Positions 18,389-28,216 of a stretch of DNA of 64,000 nucleotides are shown piece by piece. The position numbers and the translations under genes were made by a program. The notes beneath the pieces are model-generated. The model ran no database searches. It was given only the letters and a program-made list of their open reading frames with translations, and was not told the origin of the DNA. This DNA comes from CALFUK01 sp964450495 (lineage in GTDB: Bacteria; Bacteroidota; Bacteroidia; Chitinophagales; Saprospiraceae), in NCBI GenBank assembly GCA_964450495.1, contig CAYVFU010000006.1, positions 1 to 64,000 on the forward strand, written 5' to 3'. The stretch's first letter is position 1, and the number at the start of each line of letters is the position of its first letter.

Positions 18389-19525
18389 TTGGATCACTAT
18401 TCAGATTATCCATCATTTGCGGAAGCCCTCGTCGGGTTTTCCCAAGAAGCTCGTCGGCATGGTCTTAATTCTGGTATTCAATGCACGAAAGAAACAGTTG
18501 CTTCTGCACTTGAGGGGTTATGGCTAGATAAGGATCAATTTGGCTTTGCGCTCTCTGCCCTATTCTGCCACAGCGAAGAAGAAAAAGACATCTTTACTAA
18601 AATTTACAATCGGTATTGGCGTCAACGAGGTACGCGGATTAATGACAAACGAGATTATAAAAACAAACGAACGGTTAAAAAGCAAGCGGTCAATTCGGCA
18701 GTTATGCTTGGTGTAGGAAATACAGGGCACTCTGAGGAAACTGTAGAATCAAAAACCACTACGGGTTCAAACAGTAAGGAAACACTTAAGCAAACGGATT
18801 TTTCAAAACTAAATGTGATTCAAGAAAAAGAATTGGAAAAGCTTTCTGAAAAACTGGTGGCAGAAATGAGCCTTAGAATTAAACGCAGACGTAAGAAAAT
18901 GTCGCACGGTCAAGTTGATCTTGGACAATCAATACGTAAGAACTTACAGCGTGGAGGTTCAATGATTGACTTAGTGCGAACCAAACACAAAAAAGATAAA
19001 TATCGACTGCTGATATTATTGGATGTGAGTGGCTCGATGGATAAGTACTCCTTTTATTTATTGAAATTTTTATGGACGCTTAAGCACCATTTCAAACAAA
19101 TAGAAGCGTTTACCTTTAGTACAAGTTTATTGCGGATTACTGATTTGCTGCAAAGTAAACACTTGACCACTAGCCTATCTCATGTATCTCAAACTGCTAA
19201 ACATTGGTCTAGTGGTACAAAAATCGGTGAATGCCTTAAAGAATTTAATGATCATTATGCCAAACGTTATTTAAACGGTAATACATTAACCTTAATCTTA
19301 AGTGATGGATTGGATACAGGAGAGCCAGAAGTATTGGACGAAGCCATTCACAAAATAAGGTTGAGATCCAAAAAATTAGTGTGGTTAAATCCACTCAAAG
19401 GGATGCAAGGATACCAGCCAATACAAATGGGAATGAAAACTGCATTACCTTCGCTACATCATTTTGGCTCAGCTCATAATTTTAATAGCCTTTTAGAATT
19501 AGAAAATATATTAATAGATGCTTGA
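18389..19525 (+). CDS. coxE: CoxE, VWA-domain maturation protein
   Basis: A 378-residue protein. The C-terminal half is a VWA domain with the MIDAS motif 'LLDVSGSMD' (about residue 208) and a later 'LILSDGLDTGEP'. The N-terminal half is the CoxE-type helical region with a basic, low-complexity linker. CoxE-type proteins act with the MoxR ATPase CoxD in maturing the Mo-Cu active site. The listed start is a TTG at 18389, since no ATG lies close upstream in frame; this start is uncertain. It overlaps the coxF-like gene by eight bases. Confidence 0.87.
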   Translation: MDHYSDYPSFAEALVGFSQEARRHGLNSGIQCTKETVASALEGLWLDKDQFGFALSALFCHSEEEKDIFTKIYNRYWRQRGTRINDKRDYKNKRTVKKQAVNSAVMLGVGNTGHSEETVESKTTTGSNSKETLKQTDFSKLNVIQEKELEKLSEKLVAEMSLRIKRRRKKMSHGQVDLGQSIRKNLQRGGSMIDLVRTKHKKDKYRLLILLDVSGSMDKYSFYLLKFLWTLKHHFKQIEAFTFSTSLLRITDLLQSKHLTTSLSHVSQTAKHWSSGTKIGECLKEFNDHYAKRYLNGNTLTLILSDGLDTGEPEVLDEAIHKIRLRSKKLVWLNPLKGMQGYQPIQMGMKTALPSLHHFGSAHNFNSLLELENILIDA

Positions 19526-20474
19526 TTCATTTTTGCGAAAAGCAACAGAACTCAACGAAAGTAAAAAGCCATATGCGACAGCAGTAATTGTTCGTCGTAA
19601 GATTCCAAGTTCTGGAAAGCCAGGAGACAAAGCGATTATAACAGCTGATGGACACATTCACGGTTGGATCGGAGGAGGATGTACACAGGGCATTGTGTTA
19701 AAAGAGGCTTTATTGTCCATGCAAGAAGGTAAGCCTCGTCATATAAGTATTACTCCTTCTGGTAATAAGAATGAAGAGATTTATACCAAAAGCTATTCAA
19801 TGACTTGCCAAAGTGGTGGAGAGGTAGATGTCTTTATCGAGCCTGTTTTACCCAAACCAACAATCCACTTATTTGGTGTTTCACATATAGCACTAGCCTT
19901 ATCTAAGGTAGCAATAGCAGCAAATTATCCTGTAGTGTGTGTCGGTGATCAAGCAGATAAATCCATTTTCACAAATGTTGAGCATTTTATATCCATTAAT
20001 GATTTTGAAAAAATAGAAGATGCATATGTTGTTGTTTGTACTCAAGGTCTTAATGATGAAATTTCACTACTGACAGCAGTACGTGCAAATCCTGCATATG
20101 TATCTTTCGTATCTAGCAGGAAAAAAGCAAACGCCATATTCTCCTATTTGCGAAAAGAAGGGGTAAACTTTGATCAACTAAAGGCAATCAATACTCCTGC
20201 GGGAATTGATATCGGTGCAAAATTGCCAGAAGAGGTAGCAATAAGTATCTTGGCACAGATAATTCAACATTCGCGTCAAGAGAAAGAACAGCAACCTATC
20301 CAAATCAATAATGAGGACTATTACATAAATCCTGTTTGCAATATCCCTATTCAAAAAAGTGCAGCAAAACACATTTTAGAACATAATGGAGAAAAAGTGT
20401 ACTTCTGTTGTGACGGTTGTCATACAAGTTTTAAGCAATCACCAGAGTCTTACTTACAGAATGTCACGAAGTAA
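19518..20474 (+). CDS. CoxF/XdhC-like maturation protein with C-terminal YHS domain
   Basis: A 318-residue protein. The N-terminal XdhC/CoxI domain shows 'TAVIVRRKIPSSGKPGDKA', 'GWIGGGCTQGIVLKEAL' and 'MTCQSGGEVDVFIEP' (to about residue 112). A Rossmann-like XdhC domain follows (about 115-255, 'IHLFGVSHIALALSKVAIAA'). From about residue 268 there is a YHS-type domain, 'NPVCNIPIQKSAA' with 'KVYFCCDGCHTSF', whose Cys can bind metal. XdhC proteins bind molybdenum cofactor and help sulfurate and insert it. The YHS addition suggests a metal-handling role, perhaps copper (inference). The gene closes the cluster and overlaps coxE by eight bases. Confidence 0.85.
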   Translation: MLDSFLRKATELNESKKPYATAVIVRRKIPSSGKPGDKAIITADGHIHGWIGGGCTQGIVLKEALLSMQEGKPRHISITPSGNKNEEIYTKSYSMTCQSGGEVDVFIEPVLPKPTIHLFGVSHIALALSKVAIAANYPVVCVGDQADKSIFTNVEHFISINDFEKIEDAYVVVCTQGLNDEISLLTAVRANPAYVSFVSSRKKANAIFSYLRKEGVNFDQLKAINTPAGIDIGAKLPEEVAISILAQIIQHSRQEKEQQPIQINNEDYYINPVCNIPIQKSAAKHILEHNGEKVYFCCDGCHTSFKQSPESYLQNVTK

Positions 20475-20732
20475 CATATATGCATTTGGTAAATGTTAAA
20501 ATCATTAAATTTAACATTTGAATGCACACATAACCCGAATTATATTAGATATTCGTACAAACCTTAGTATAAACTAGAGGAAAGAGTAATTGATAAGCCG
20601 AATTTGATTAACTCCTCTCTAATAAGCTATATAGTCTGTAGTTTTAAAAGTATAGCAAGAAAACAATCATTTCGTAGTTAAATGTCACATCTTTAATGTG
20701 TGACTTATCAAATTTGTAAAACAATTTTTGTT

Positions 20733-23700
20733 ATGAATACATGTATACCCACTCCAATGAAGTACAGGAATTACGTTTTTTCAGTTCTTTCATTGTTCAT
20801 GGCAACTTCCATTTTATTTACTTACGAAGCTTTTAGTCAAACCGCACCAAATGCGCAATACGCAGAACTCACACCAGGCGTTGGGTTAACTGGGACTGGT
20901 ACATTTAATTGTGCTGGTATGCCGGATTTTAATTATTCAATAACAGGTGATTTCGCACCAGGAGACACGAGTATTCCTGGACCACCTCAAACTGTTGATA
21001 ATGTTGGTGGAGGTTTTGAGACAATTTTCGGACCAGCTGATATGGAAGATAACATAGAGGTAGAGGTAGCGGGCTTTTTTGGTGCTATAGGTTCTCCTAT
21101 TAGCAATACCGTTGTTACAACTCTAGATTTTGTTGCGCCAACTACTCCGGGTGAACTTTCATTTTTAATTGCCGATGTCGAACAAGATCAAGTTCAGGTT
21201 TGTGCTCTCGATGAAAATGGCGTTCCAGTTCCTTTATCGGTAATCAACACTTGGTTTGTTACTTCTTTCGATGCTGACAATTCAGATACAAACACAATCG
21301 CTCCAACTTGGGATCCAGCTACTGGTACTTTAGTTGGTCAAGAAGGCAATGGTGTCACGCAAACAAACTATCAAATGGATTTGCCGGATAACGAAGCTGG
21401 AGCAGGTTTCTTCACGGTAACTACATCGATAACACAACTGGTACTTAAGTCACAGGCTTTGGGTATAGCTCCAGATGATCCATCTCAACATTTCATTTTT
21501 GCATCTACTTGTCAAGAGTTTGATTTGGCACTTGTAAAAGAAGTTGTTACACCACCTTCATATGCACCTGGTGATGATGTCACATTTGATATCACAGTAT
21601 GTAACCAAGGTAATGTTGATGCATTTAATGTTGAAGTTACGGATAACATACCAGCAGGTTTTACACTAAGCACAGCAGATATGAATGGTTGGTCAGGTGT
21701 TTTAACGGGACCTGTTACACAGGTTATATCAGCTATACCAGTTGATGGATGTGAAACAATCCAAATCGATTTGACAATTGACGATGATTTCATGGGAACC
21801 AGTATTATCAACAATGCAGAAATTTCAGATGCTGACGATGATATGGATTCGACGAATATGCCACCAACTGACGTAGACAGTACACCAGGTGATAATTCTC
21901 AACCTGATGATTTAGCTGACGACGATGATCTGACTGAAACAGACGGAGGAGATGATGAAGATCCTGAAGAAATAGTCATTGACCAAACCTATGATTTAGC
22001 TCTTATAAAAGAAGAAGTAGGTCCAGGAGAATATTCGCCTGGAGATGATGTCATCTATGATATTACAGTTTGTAATCAAGGAACGTTAGATGCTGCAAAT
22101 GTAGAATTAACAGATAATATACCAGCAGGGATGACATTAAGTGGTGCTGATATGAACGGTTGGAGTGGTTCTGCAGCTGGACCTGTTACGCTAGTTGTAG
22201 CCTCTCTTCCTGTAGATGCTTGTGAAACTGTTCAAATAATTTTGACTATTGACGATGACTTTATGGGGACGAGTATTATAAATAATGCGGAAATTTCCGC
22301 TGATGACGGAGACGATGTAGACAGTACACCAGGCGATAATTCTCAACCTGATGATTTAGCTGACGACGATGATTTGACTGAAACAGACGGAGGAGATGAT
22401 GAAGATCCTGAGGAAGTACTCATTACCCAGGTGTATGACTTAGCGCTTATAAAAACTGAAGTAACTTCGAGTCCTTACTCACCTGGTGATGATGTTACTT
22501 TCCAAATAACAGTTTGTAATCAAGGTACACTTGATGCAGCAAATGTTGAGATTACAGATAATATCCCTACAGGTTTAACTCTTAGTGGTGCTGATACGAA
22601 TGGTTGGTCAGGTTCTGCTGCTGGCCCTGTAACAAATGTTATAGCTAGTCTTCCAGTTGATGCTTGTGAGACTCTAGATATTGTCATGACTATTGATCCT
22701 GCATTTACTGGTACAAGCATTATCAATAATGCAGAAATTTCAGCTGATGATGGAGACGATGTAGACAGTACACCAGGCGATAATTCTCAGCCTGATGATA
22801 TAGCTGACGACAACGATTTGACTGAAACAGATGGTGGAGATGATGAAGATCCAGAAGAGATAATAATTACTCCAAATATCTATGATTTAGCATTGATCAA
22901 AGAAGAAACCTCTACTGGACCTTATGGGCCAGGTGATGACATCATGTTTACAATTACTGTTGCAAATCAAGGAAATGTAGATGCCGGTTTTATAACAGTA
23001 TCTGATGTTATCCCTGCTGGTTTATCCTTAAGTGTTGCAGATAATAATGGTTGGGCAGGTGGCCCGATTGGCACTGTAACTAATGTGATTAGTGGACCAG
23101 TAGCTGGAGGTGCTCCTGTAACTGTAGATATTGTATTGACTGTTGATGCTAACGCACCTTCGGGAATGCTTGTAAACAATGCAGAAATATCTTCGGATAA
23201 TGGAGATGATGTGGATAGTACACCAGGAGATAGTTCGCAACCAGATGATTTTGCAGATGATGACGATTTGACAGAAACAGATGGAGGTGATGACGAAGAT
23301 CCAGAGCAAGTAGAAATTTGTAACTGTGATGATACGGTAGATGCTGGCACAATGGTTTATCCTCCAGATTCTGAAGGATGCATAGATGACATGGGAAGTA
23401 CTGTTACTTTGATAACAACTCCGACCGGAGATGCTGTTATACCTCCTGGTTATGTAATGACATATGTATTAACCATCAACAATACCTTTGATATAATTGA
23501 TTGTAACGATACTCCAAATATTGTGGTAGATATACCGGGTTGGTTTACAATACATCCAGTAGTATACGATCCTAATACATTTGATCCTTGTTCACTTATA
23601 GGCAGTACCATAGCTGATATGGAGGCGTTGTTTGCTTCTGATCCTTGTGTTTGTGGTGATGTAGACCCTGTAGGTGTGGAGCAAGGTTCATACTTCTGTT

Positions 23701-23912
23701 GTTTGGATATGTTACAAGTAGATATGAAACCTATGCCACCATTATTACATGATGCAGCAATTGGTTTAATGTCAAAAGGTACAGTTGATATGCCATCTTC
23801 TACGACTCGTTTATCAGGCGGTCAATTTGTTGAGCTTCAAGAAGGTTTTGAGTCTAAGTTAGGTTCTAACTTTGAAGCTTTTATTGCTCCATGCGCTGAG
23901 GAAGGTAATTAA
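20733..23912 (+). CDS. Large secreted DUF11-repeat surface protein
   Basis: About 1059 residues. The signal peptide ('MKYRNYVFSVLSLF' to 'EAFSQ') argues for ATG 20733 or, equally well, ATG 20757 over the GTG at 20700. After a unique N-terminal domain come four DUF11 beta-sandwich repeats, each opening 'DLALIKEE' or similar (near bases 21519, 21991, 22435 and 22881). Each is closed by a near-identical acidic linker containing 'DSTPGDNSQPDD' and 'TETDGGDDEDPE', probably Ca-binding. The C-terminus ('SGGQFVELQEGFESKLGSNF') resembles the 3-coathanger stack C-terminal domain of Saprospiraceae. A role as surface adhesin or coat is likely. A strong terminator follows. Confidence 0.85.
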   Translation: MNTCIPTPMKYRNYVFSVLSLFMATSILFTYEAFSQTAPNAQYAELTPGVGLTGTGTFNCAGMPDFNYSITGDFAPGDTSIPGPPQTVDNVGGGFETIFGPADMEDNIEVEVAGFFGAIGSPISNTVVTTLDFVAPTTPGELSFLIADVEQDQVQVCALDENGVPVPLSVINTWFVTSFDADNSDTNTIAPTWDPATGTLVGQEGNGVTQTNYQMDLPDNEAGAGFFTVTTSITQLVLKSQALGIAPDDPSQHFIFASTCQEFDLALVKEVVTPPSYAPGDDVTFDITVCNQGNVDAFNVEVTDNIPAGFTLSTADMNGWSGVLTGPVTQVISAIPVDGCETIQIDLTIDDDFMGTSIINNAEISDADDDMDSTNMPPTDVDSTPGDNSQPDDLADDDDLTETDGGDDEDPEEIVIDQTYDLALIKEEVGPGEYSPGDDVIYDITVCNQGTLDAANVELTDNIPAGMTLSGADMNGWSGSAAGPVTLVVASLPVDACETVQIILTIDDDFMGTSIINNAEISADDGDDVDSTPGDNSQPDDLADDDDLTETDGGDDEDPEEVLITQVYDLALIKTEVTSSPYSPGDDVTFQITVCNQGTLDAANVEITDNIPTGLTLSGADTNGWSGSAAGPVTNVIASLPVDACETLDIVMTIDPAFTGTSIINNAEISADDGDDVDSTPGDNSQPDDIADDNDLTETDGGDDEDPEEIIITPNIYDLALIKEETSTGPYGPGDDIMFTITVANQGNVDAGFITVSDVIPAGLSLSVADNNGWAGGPIGTVTNVISGPVAGGAPVTVDIVLTVDANAPSGMLVNNAEISSDNGDDVDSTPGDSSQPDDFADDDDLTETDGGDDEDPEQVEICNCDDTVDAGTMVYPPDSEGCIDDMGSTVTLITTPTGDAVIPPGYVMTYVLTINNTFDIIDCNDTPNIVVDIPGWFTIHPVVYDPNTFDPCSLIGSTIADMEALFASDPCVCGDVDPVGVEQGSYFCCLDMLQVDMKPMPPLLHDAAIGLMSKGTVDMPSSTTRLSGGQFVELQEGFESKLGSNFEAFIAPCAEEGN
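21519..23310 (+). repeat. Four DUF11 coding repeats (about 445-470 bp each)
   Basis: Tandem repeats inside the surface-protein gene begin near 21519, 21991, 22435 and 22881. The linker portions (for example 21880-21970 against 22318-22410) are almost identical at DNA level, so recent duplication or gene conversion is likely. Confidence 0.75.
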
Positions 23913-23959
23913 AATATAAACAGCATTAAGGGAACATTCCCTTTGAAATCTCTGTACTT

Positions 23960-24000
23960 AAAGCCCTGTTGGATATTCTGACAGGGCTTTATGTTTTTTA
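23960..24000. terminator. Bidirectional intrinsic terminator
   Basis: AAAGCCCTGT (23960-23969) pairs perfectly with ACAGGGCTTT (23981-23990) and is followed by 'atgtttttt'. The AAA/TTT ends suit both the surface-protein gene (plus) and the convergent glycosyltransferase gene (minus). Confidence 0.8.
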
Positions 24001-25098
24001 CTTCATATAGAATGACAGAAGCTTCTCCTCTTCATTCTGCCAATTCCATATCTTTTTTGCTTTTTCACATTGCACAGAGAATGCAGCATAATTCGATTCT
24101 ATATTCTGCAAACCATATTTTATGTTTATCTCTGTCAAATTATCGATTAACTCACCTACTTTAAACTCCAAACATAATCTCCTGTAGACTGGGAAATTCA
24201 TGGATAAGACCGGAAGACATGCATTCACATAATCAAAGAATTTGTTTGCGGAAGAATAGTAATAATTTTTACTATCAGCACTTAATAAGTTTAAACCGAT
24301 ATGAAAATTTGGAAGTAATCTTTTGATGTTTTCATGAGTTTGAAATCCATGCCAGATTACTCTAGATTGTTTCGAGGAGATATTCATCAGCTTGTCGTAG
24401 AGATCGCCGTTGCCTAGGATATGTAATTCATACTTGTCGTGTCTGGTTACAAAATCGATGGCTTCTTCGATTCCCCTGCCTTTATTAATCATTCCGACGT
24501 AAACTAATTTGATAGGTTTATCTAATGTCTGGCTTGAGCGTTTATCCGAGGTTATGTGAGGTACATTTTGGATTGAAATAAATGGTTTATTGTACTTATT
24601 AGAGAATACAGTTGCAAGTTCTTGATTTACTGTATAACACCTGACATTTCCCCAAAGACCAATTCGATTAATCAATTTCCATATCAATTTTCTAATTGGT
24701 TTTCCTGAAAGTTCGGGCAGTTCTGTAAACAATTCGTGTGCATCATAAACCAATTCCTTTTTAGTAAGCCATGAAGCCAGTCTTCCTGCTAATAGGGTAT
24801 CTGCGTCTACAGAACAAATAACTTCAGCATCAGATTTTAATAAATACCTGAACAACTTTACATTAAATGACATATAAAAAAAGAATCCTTTTTCTTTAGC
24901 GACTACTAAACGTTCTGTATCGAAATTGTATTGACTTAACCGGACGGATGATGATTTTAATCTGCCTACCAAACTGACTTGAAAACCATTCTCTGCTAGA
25001 GTTCCACAGATTCTATGCATCCTGGCATCATGAGAGATGTCATTGGTCACAGTACATACGATTGATTTGGACACGCCTTTATTTTCTGACTTAGACAA
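23998..25098 (-). CDS. Glycosyltransferase, family 4-like
   Basis: A 366-residue GT-B-fold enzyme. The N-terminal part has 'TVTNDISHDARMHRICGTL' (acceptor side), the middle 'DAHELFTELPELSGKP', and the donor-side domain starts at 'KLVYVGMINKGRGIEEAI' with 'LHILGNGDLYDKL' and the 'NKFFDYVNACLPVLSMNFP' region. It probably adds a nucleotide-activated sugar to a polysaccharide or lipid acceptor; donor and acceptor are unknown. Its start overlaps the end of the upstream RecQ-like gene by 52 bases, so the two are probably co-transcribed, or the true start is slightly downstream. Confidence 0.82.
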   Translation of the reverse strand: MSKSENKGVSKSIVCTVTNDISHDARMHRICGTLAENGFQVSLVGRLKSSSVRLSQYNFDTERLVVAKEKGFFFYMSFNVKLFRYLLKSDAEVICSVDADTLLAGRLASWLTKKELVYDAHELFTELPELSGKPIRKLIWKLINRIGLWGNVRCYTVNQELATVFSNKYNKPFISIQNVPHITSDKRSSQTLDKPIKLVYVGMINKGRGIEEAIDFVTRHDKYELHILGNGDLYDKLMNISSKQSRVIWHGFQTHENIKRLLPNFHIGLNLLSADSKNYYYSSANKFFDYVNACLPVLSMNFPVYRRLCLEFKVGELIDNLTEINIKYGLQNIESNYAAFSVQCEKAKKIWNWQNEEEKLLSFYMK

Positions 25099-26285
25099 TA
25101 GTCACAAGTTCCGCATTTATGTGACAATTCTTCACCAAAATAATCTAATAAATAGCTATATCTACAAAAGTCACGAGATATTAATCCTAGCATTCTAACA
25201 CGTGATCCTATTTTGTAACGATCGTATTTTTTCCACATTGATGAAATAGTGTGATTGCTGTATTTTTTCAATCGCATTAATTCTTTATTTGTGTACAATA
25301 ATTCGCATGTGGCATCCTTCATGTCACGCCCTGCCCTACCAATTTCTTGGATATAATCTTCAATTGAATCTGGAATATTATAATGAAATACTTGGCGGAC
25401 TGTAGATTTATTTATCCCCATTCCAAATGCATTTGTTGCCACAATACAACGAGTCTCATCATTAAACCAACTCGATTGAACTTCCTTTTTAACCTGATCA
25501 GATAATTTTGCATGGTAGGCTTTAGCAAGAATTTTGGATTTTGTGAATAATGATGCTAGCGACTCCGCATGCGATCGACTTCTTGTATACACTATGCTCG
25601 TTTGATTTTTAGAAATGTTTTCAATCAAATACGTTTCTTTGTCTACTATGTGCTTTAAAGAAATGTGCAAATTCTTTCTGTATAAACTTGATTTAAACTG
25701 GACACAATTCTTTTGCAAATTCAACTGTGTAATTATATCTTTTTGTACATACCTGGATGCTGTGGCAGTCAATGCAAGAATATTTACTTTTGGAAATTGG
25801 CGTAAAGATGTTTTAATCTGTTGATATGCTGGGCGGAATTCATGTCCCCACCGAGATATGCAATGAGCTTCATCGACAACAATCAATGACAAGACACACA
25901 TCATGAGCTTCTTAATAAAATGAGTGGTGTTAAATTTTTCTGGAGAACAAAATATCAGTTGATACTTATCAAAATTTTCCATTGATGTATAAGAAGACGA
26001 ATGTAAAGCCACAGCATTTATTCCTTTTGATTTTGCTTCTTTGACTTGGTCATCCATAAGTGAAATCAGTGGAGATAAAACAAGAATTGGTTTATTAGCT
26101 ACAAAACTCAACAACTGGAAACAAAGCGACTTTCCAGCCCCCGTTGGCATAATGGCAAAACAAGATTTATTAGCTAAAATTGATTCAATGATTTCTTGTT
26201 GTGGATACCTAAAAGAAGTATATCCAAAGTTGTTATTTAAAATGGCCATTAGCCGTTGCCCAGTGCAAGTTGTAAAGCGTTCCAT
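25047..26285 (-). CDS. Short RecQ-family ATP-dependent DNA helicase
   Basis: A 412-residue SF2 helicase. It shows motif 0 'FGYTSFRYPQQEII', Walker A 'IMPTGAGKSLCFQL' (motif I), 'LSPLISLMDDQV' (Ia), DEAH in 'VVDEAHCISRWGHEFRP', motif III 'LALTATAS', and motif VI 'QEIGRAGRD'. A RecQ zinc-binding segment closes it ('FCRYSYLLDYFGE', 'CGTCDYC'). The winged-helix (RQC) and HRDC domains of typical RecQ are absent, so the protein is shorter than usual. It should unwind 3'-tailed DNA in repair; loss of the winged helix may alter substrate choice. It overlaps the downstream glycosyltransferase. Confidence 0.85.
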   Translation of the reverse strand: MERFTTCTGQRLMAILNNNFGYTSFRYPQQEIIESILANKSCFAIMPTGAGKSLCFQLLSFVANKPILVLSPLISLMDDQVKEAKSKGINAVALHSSSYTSMENFDKYQLIFCSPEKFNTTHFIKKLMMCVLSLIVVDEAHCISRWGHEFRPAYQQIKTSLRQFPKVNILALTATASRYVQKDIITQLNLQKNCVQFKSSLYRKNLHISLKHIVDKETYLIENISKNQTSIVYTRSRSHAESLASLFTKSKILAKAYHAKLSDQVKKEVQSSWFNDETRCIVATNAFGMGINKSTVRQVFHYNIPDSIEDYIQEIGRAGRDMKDATCELLYTNKELMRLKKYSNHTISSMWKKYDRYKIGSRVRMLGLISRDFCRYSYLLDYFGEELSHKCGTCDYCLSQKIKACPNQSYVL

Positions 26286-26515
26286 TATTGTTGTTTTTTT
26301 TTACAATATACTAAATTGATGGTGAACTTTGAGTAACCAGTGACTAGCTTTTGTAGCTAGAATATCATTTCCTTGATAAGTGTATTTATTGAAATAAATT
26401 GCTCAATGCTATAATGAAACTAAACTGTTTAGTTTAAGAATTATGATTTATAATAATTTTTAGAATATGTAAAAGTAAATTACTTATAGTGTGAATCTCT
26501 CTCTATCTAAACTCT

Positions 26516-27985
26516 CTAATTACAGTCTTCAATAGTTGCTAAAAAGGTAATTGTAGGCATTACATTAAATCCATTGTTTAATTCAATCTCAAATCCTGCC
26601 TTATACTCAAAGTTAGCATTGAGTGTGGCGTTTGAAATAACACTATGCGATGCGTGATATAGTCCGCTCATTGCAGCAGTTCCATTATGGGTGAGAATTG
26701 GCGGACATGATGAGGTTGCATAATATTCGTCAGCTCCAATATCAATTGAATTAGCTCTTGGCTCGCAGTCAATATCTTGCGGGACTTTAGACAGCTGCGT
26801 ACCAACGTTCGCAATATTGGGATGAGAATCAGTCATGTGGTAATCAAAATTTGTTGCATCAGTAAATATTGATAAGTCGTTTGTTTGGTAATTGGTTGTT
26901 AGTGTAGCTGATGCGTTGTTCCTATTGCGTATGACACCATTAGTGAGATTGTTGATAATTTGAGCGTTGGAGGTAGCACTGAACCTATATTCAATTGAAT
27001 TGGGATAATTTTCTGTTATGACCGTATTGTTATACACTTTTGTGTCAGGCGAATGTTCTAATCCGATACCCACATCCCTATTGGTATGAACAAAATTATT
27101 CATAATTAAGCCATCAACATGTCCATTAGCGTGACTATCGCCAAGTCCAAATCCGATGCCCCTGTCACATGTGTTTATTTTATTTCCAGTAATGATTGTA
27201 CCTGAACATACCTTCCAGAAATGGATGGCGTGTTCGGCAAGCGTCCCATCTGGTGATCTGATTCCTTTAAAAACATTATTGTGGACTACCCAATTTACTG
27301 ATCGGTGTGCATCTATGCCTCCTGTATAATATTGATAGGCAACTCCTTGCGTGAATTCGAATTCGCAACAATAAATACGACCTCTGTCAGCAAATAAATC
27401 TCCACCTCCAGATACTTTGAGCAACTGTTCTTTGGCGTCAATAAATCGAACATTGATAGCTGTAAAATCATCAGCATCAAATGGATTACTGTGCACCTGA
27501 ATAGGATGATAAAAGACTTCTCCGATTGTCATGTCTGCAACAGTAAATCGATCTGCTGCTACGTTAAAAATGTGAGTCACATTATTATTGTTCCAGCCCT
27601 GCCCTCTTATTATGACATCATCGCGATTACCTGTCGCACCTTTAATTGTAAGGTCTGCCATATTATTGCCAATGAATAGCAAATTAGAATTGAGGATATA
27701 TTCACCTGGAGCAAGAACGACTGTCATGTTTCCATTTTGATTATTTGCTTGTGTTAGTGCAGATTGAAGTTCACTCACATTTTGGACATTTACAATATTT
27801 TCAGGCTCTGCAGGCTCTGGACAATCACATGTAGATTGTTGCAAGGGTTTTGATAGAGAGTCTGCAAGGACGACAGGTACTTTGTTATGTAGACTAATAA
27901 GTGGTAATAAAGTTTGTGTCACACTTTTCAAAGGCAGTAGACATGTTCCAAAGAAAATCAAGAAATAGATGTTTATATTTTTCAA
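26516..27985 (-). CDS. Secreted right-handed beta-helix protein
   Basis: A 489-residue secreted protein with a signal peptide (about 1-24). A Pro/Glu-rich spacer follows, then a pectate-lyase-like parallel beta-helix (about 60-400) with repeating short strands, 'VVLAPGEYILNSNLLF', 'GLIMNNFVHTNRDVGIGLEHS', 'KVYNNTVI'. 'PRANSIDIGADEYY' is a common closing motif of such helices. The C-terminus 'ANFEYKAGFEIELNNGF' to 'IEDC' resembles a 3-coathanger type C-terminal domain. It may bind or cleave polysaccharide; no clear catalytic set is visible. Transcribed alone, divergent from the next gene. Confidence 0.75.
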   Translation of the reverse strand: MKNINIYFLIFFGTCLLPLKSVTQTLLPLISLHNKVPVVLADSLSKPLQQSTCDCPEPAEPENIVNVQNVSELQSALTQANNQNGNMTVVLAPGEYILNSNLLFIGNNMADLTIKGATGNRDDVIIRGQGWNNNNVTHIFNVAADRFTVADMTIGEVFYHPIQVHSNPFDADDFTAINVRFIDAKEQLLKVSGGGDLFADRGRIYCCEFEFTQGVAYQYYTGGIDAHRSVNWVVHNNVFKGIRSPDGTLAEHAIHFWKVCSGTIITGNKINTCDRGIGFGLGDSHANGHVDGLIMNNFVHTNRDVGIGLEHSPDTKVYNNTVITENYPNSIEYRFSATSNAQIINNLTNGVIRNRNNASATLTTNYQTNDLSIFTDATNFDYHMTDSHPNIANVGTQLSKVPQDIDCEPRANSIDIGADEYYATSSCPPILTHNGTAAMSGLYHASHSVISNATLNANFEYKAGFEIELNNGFNVMPTITFLATIEDCN

Positions 27986-28216
27986 TTGTAATTAGTTTTA
28001 GAGGAGAACATTCAAAGTACGATGAAGTAAGTATTCTTTTTGTGTTTAATGATTAAACCATATGAATTAGTCTTCTATGAGGATTGTTTCAATACATATT
28101 CTTGTAAGTGATAAGGTGTACTGATGGTGTTGATTTTGACAATTCACAATATTTAGATAAATATTCAGTATTTTAATAACAAAGGACTTTACCTTTACAT
28201 CATTAAAAGATATCTA

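Noticed and set aside
20684..20704. GTCACA-N9-TGTGAC dyad before the DUF11 gene as a CRP-type site
   Set aside because: The half-sites are in the reverse order to the CRP consensus and overlap the leader; one copy is not enough support.
22967..23350. 127-residue and overlapping antisense ORFs in the DUF11 gene
   Set aside because: They are long only because the repeats and the codon bias keep stops away on the other strand.
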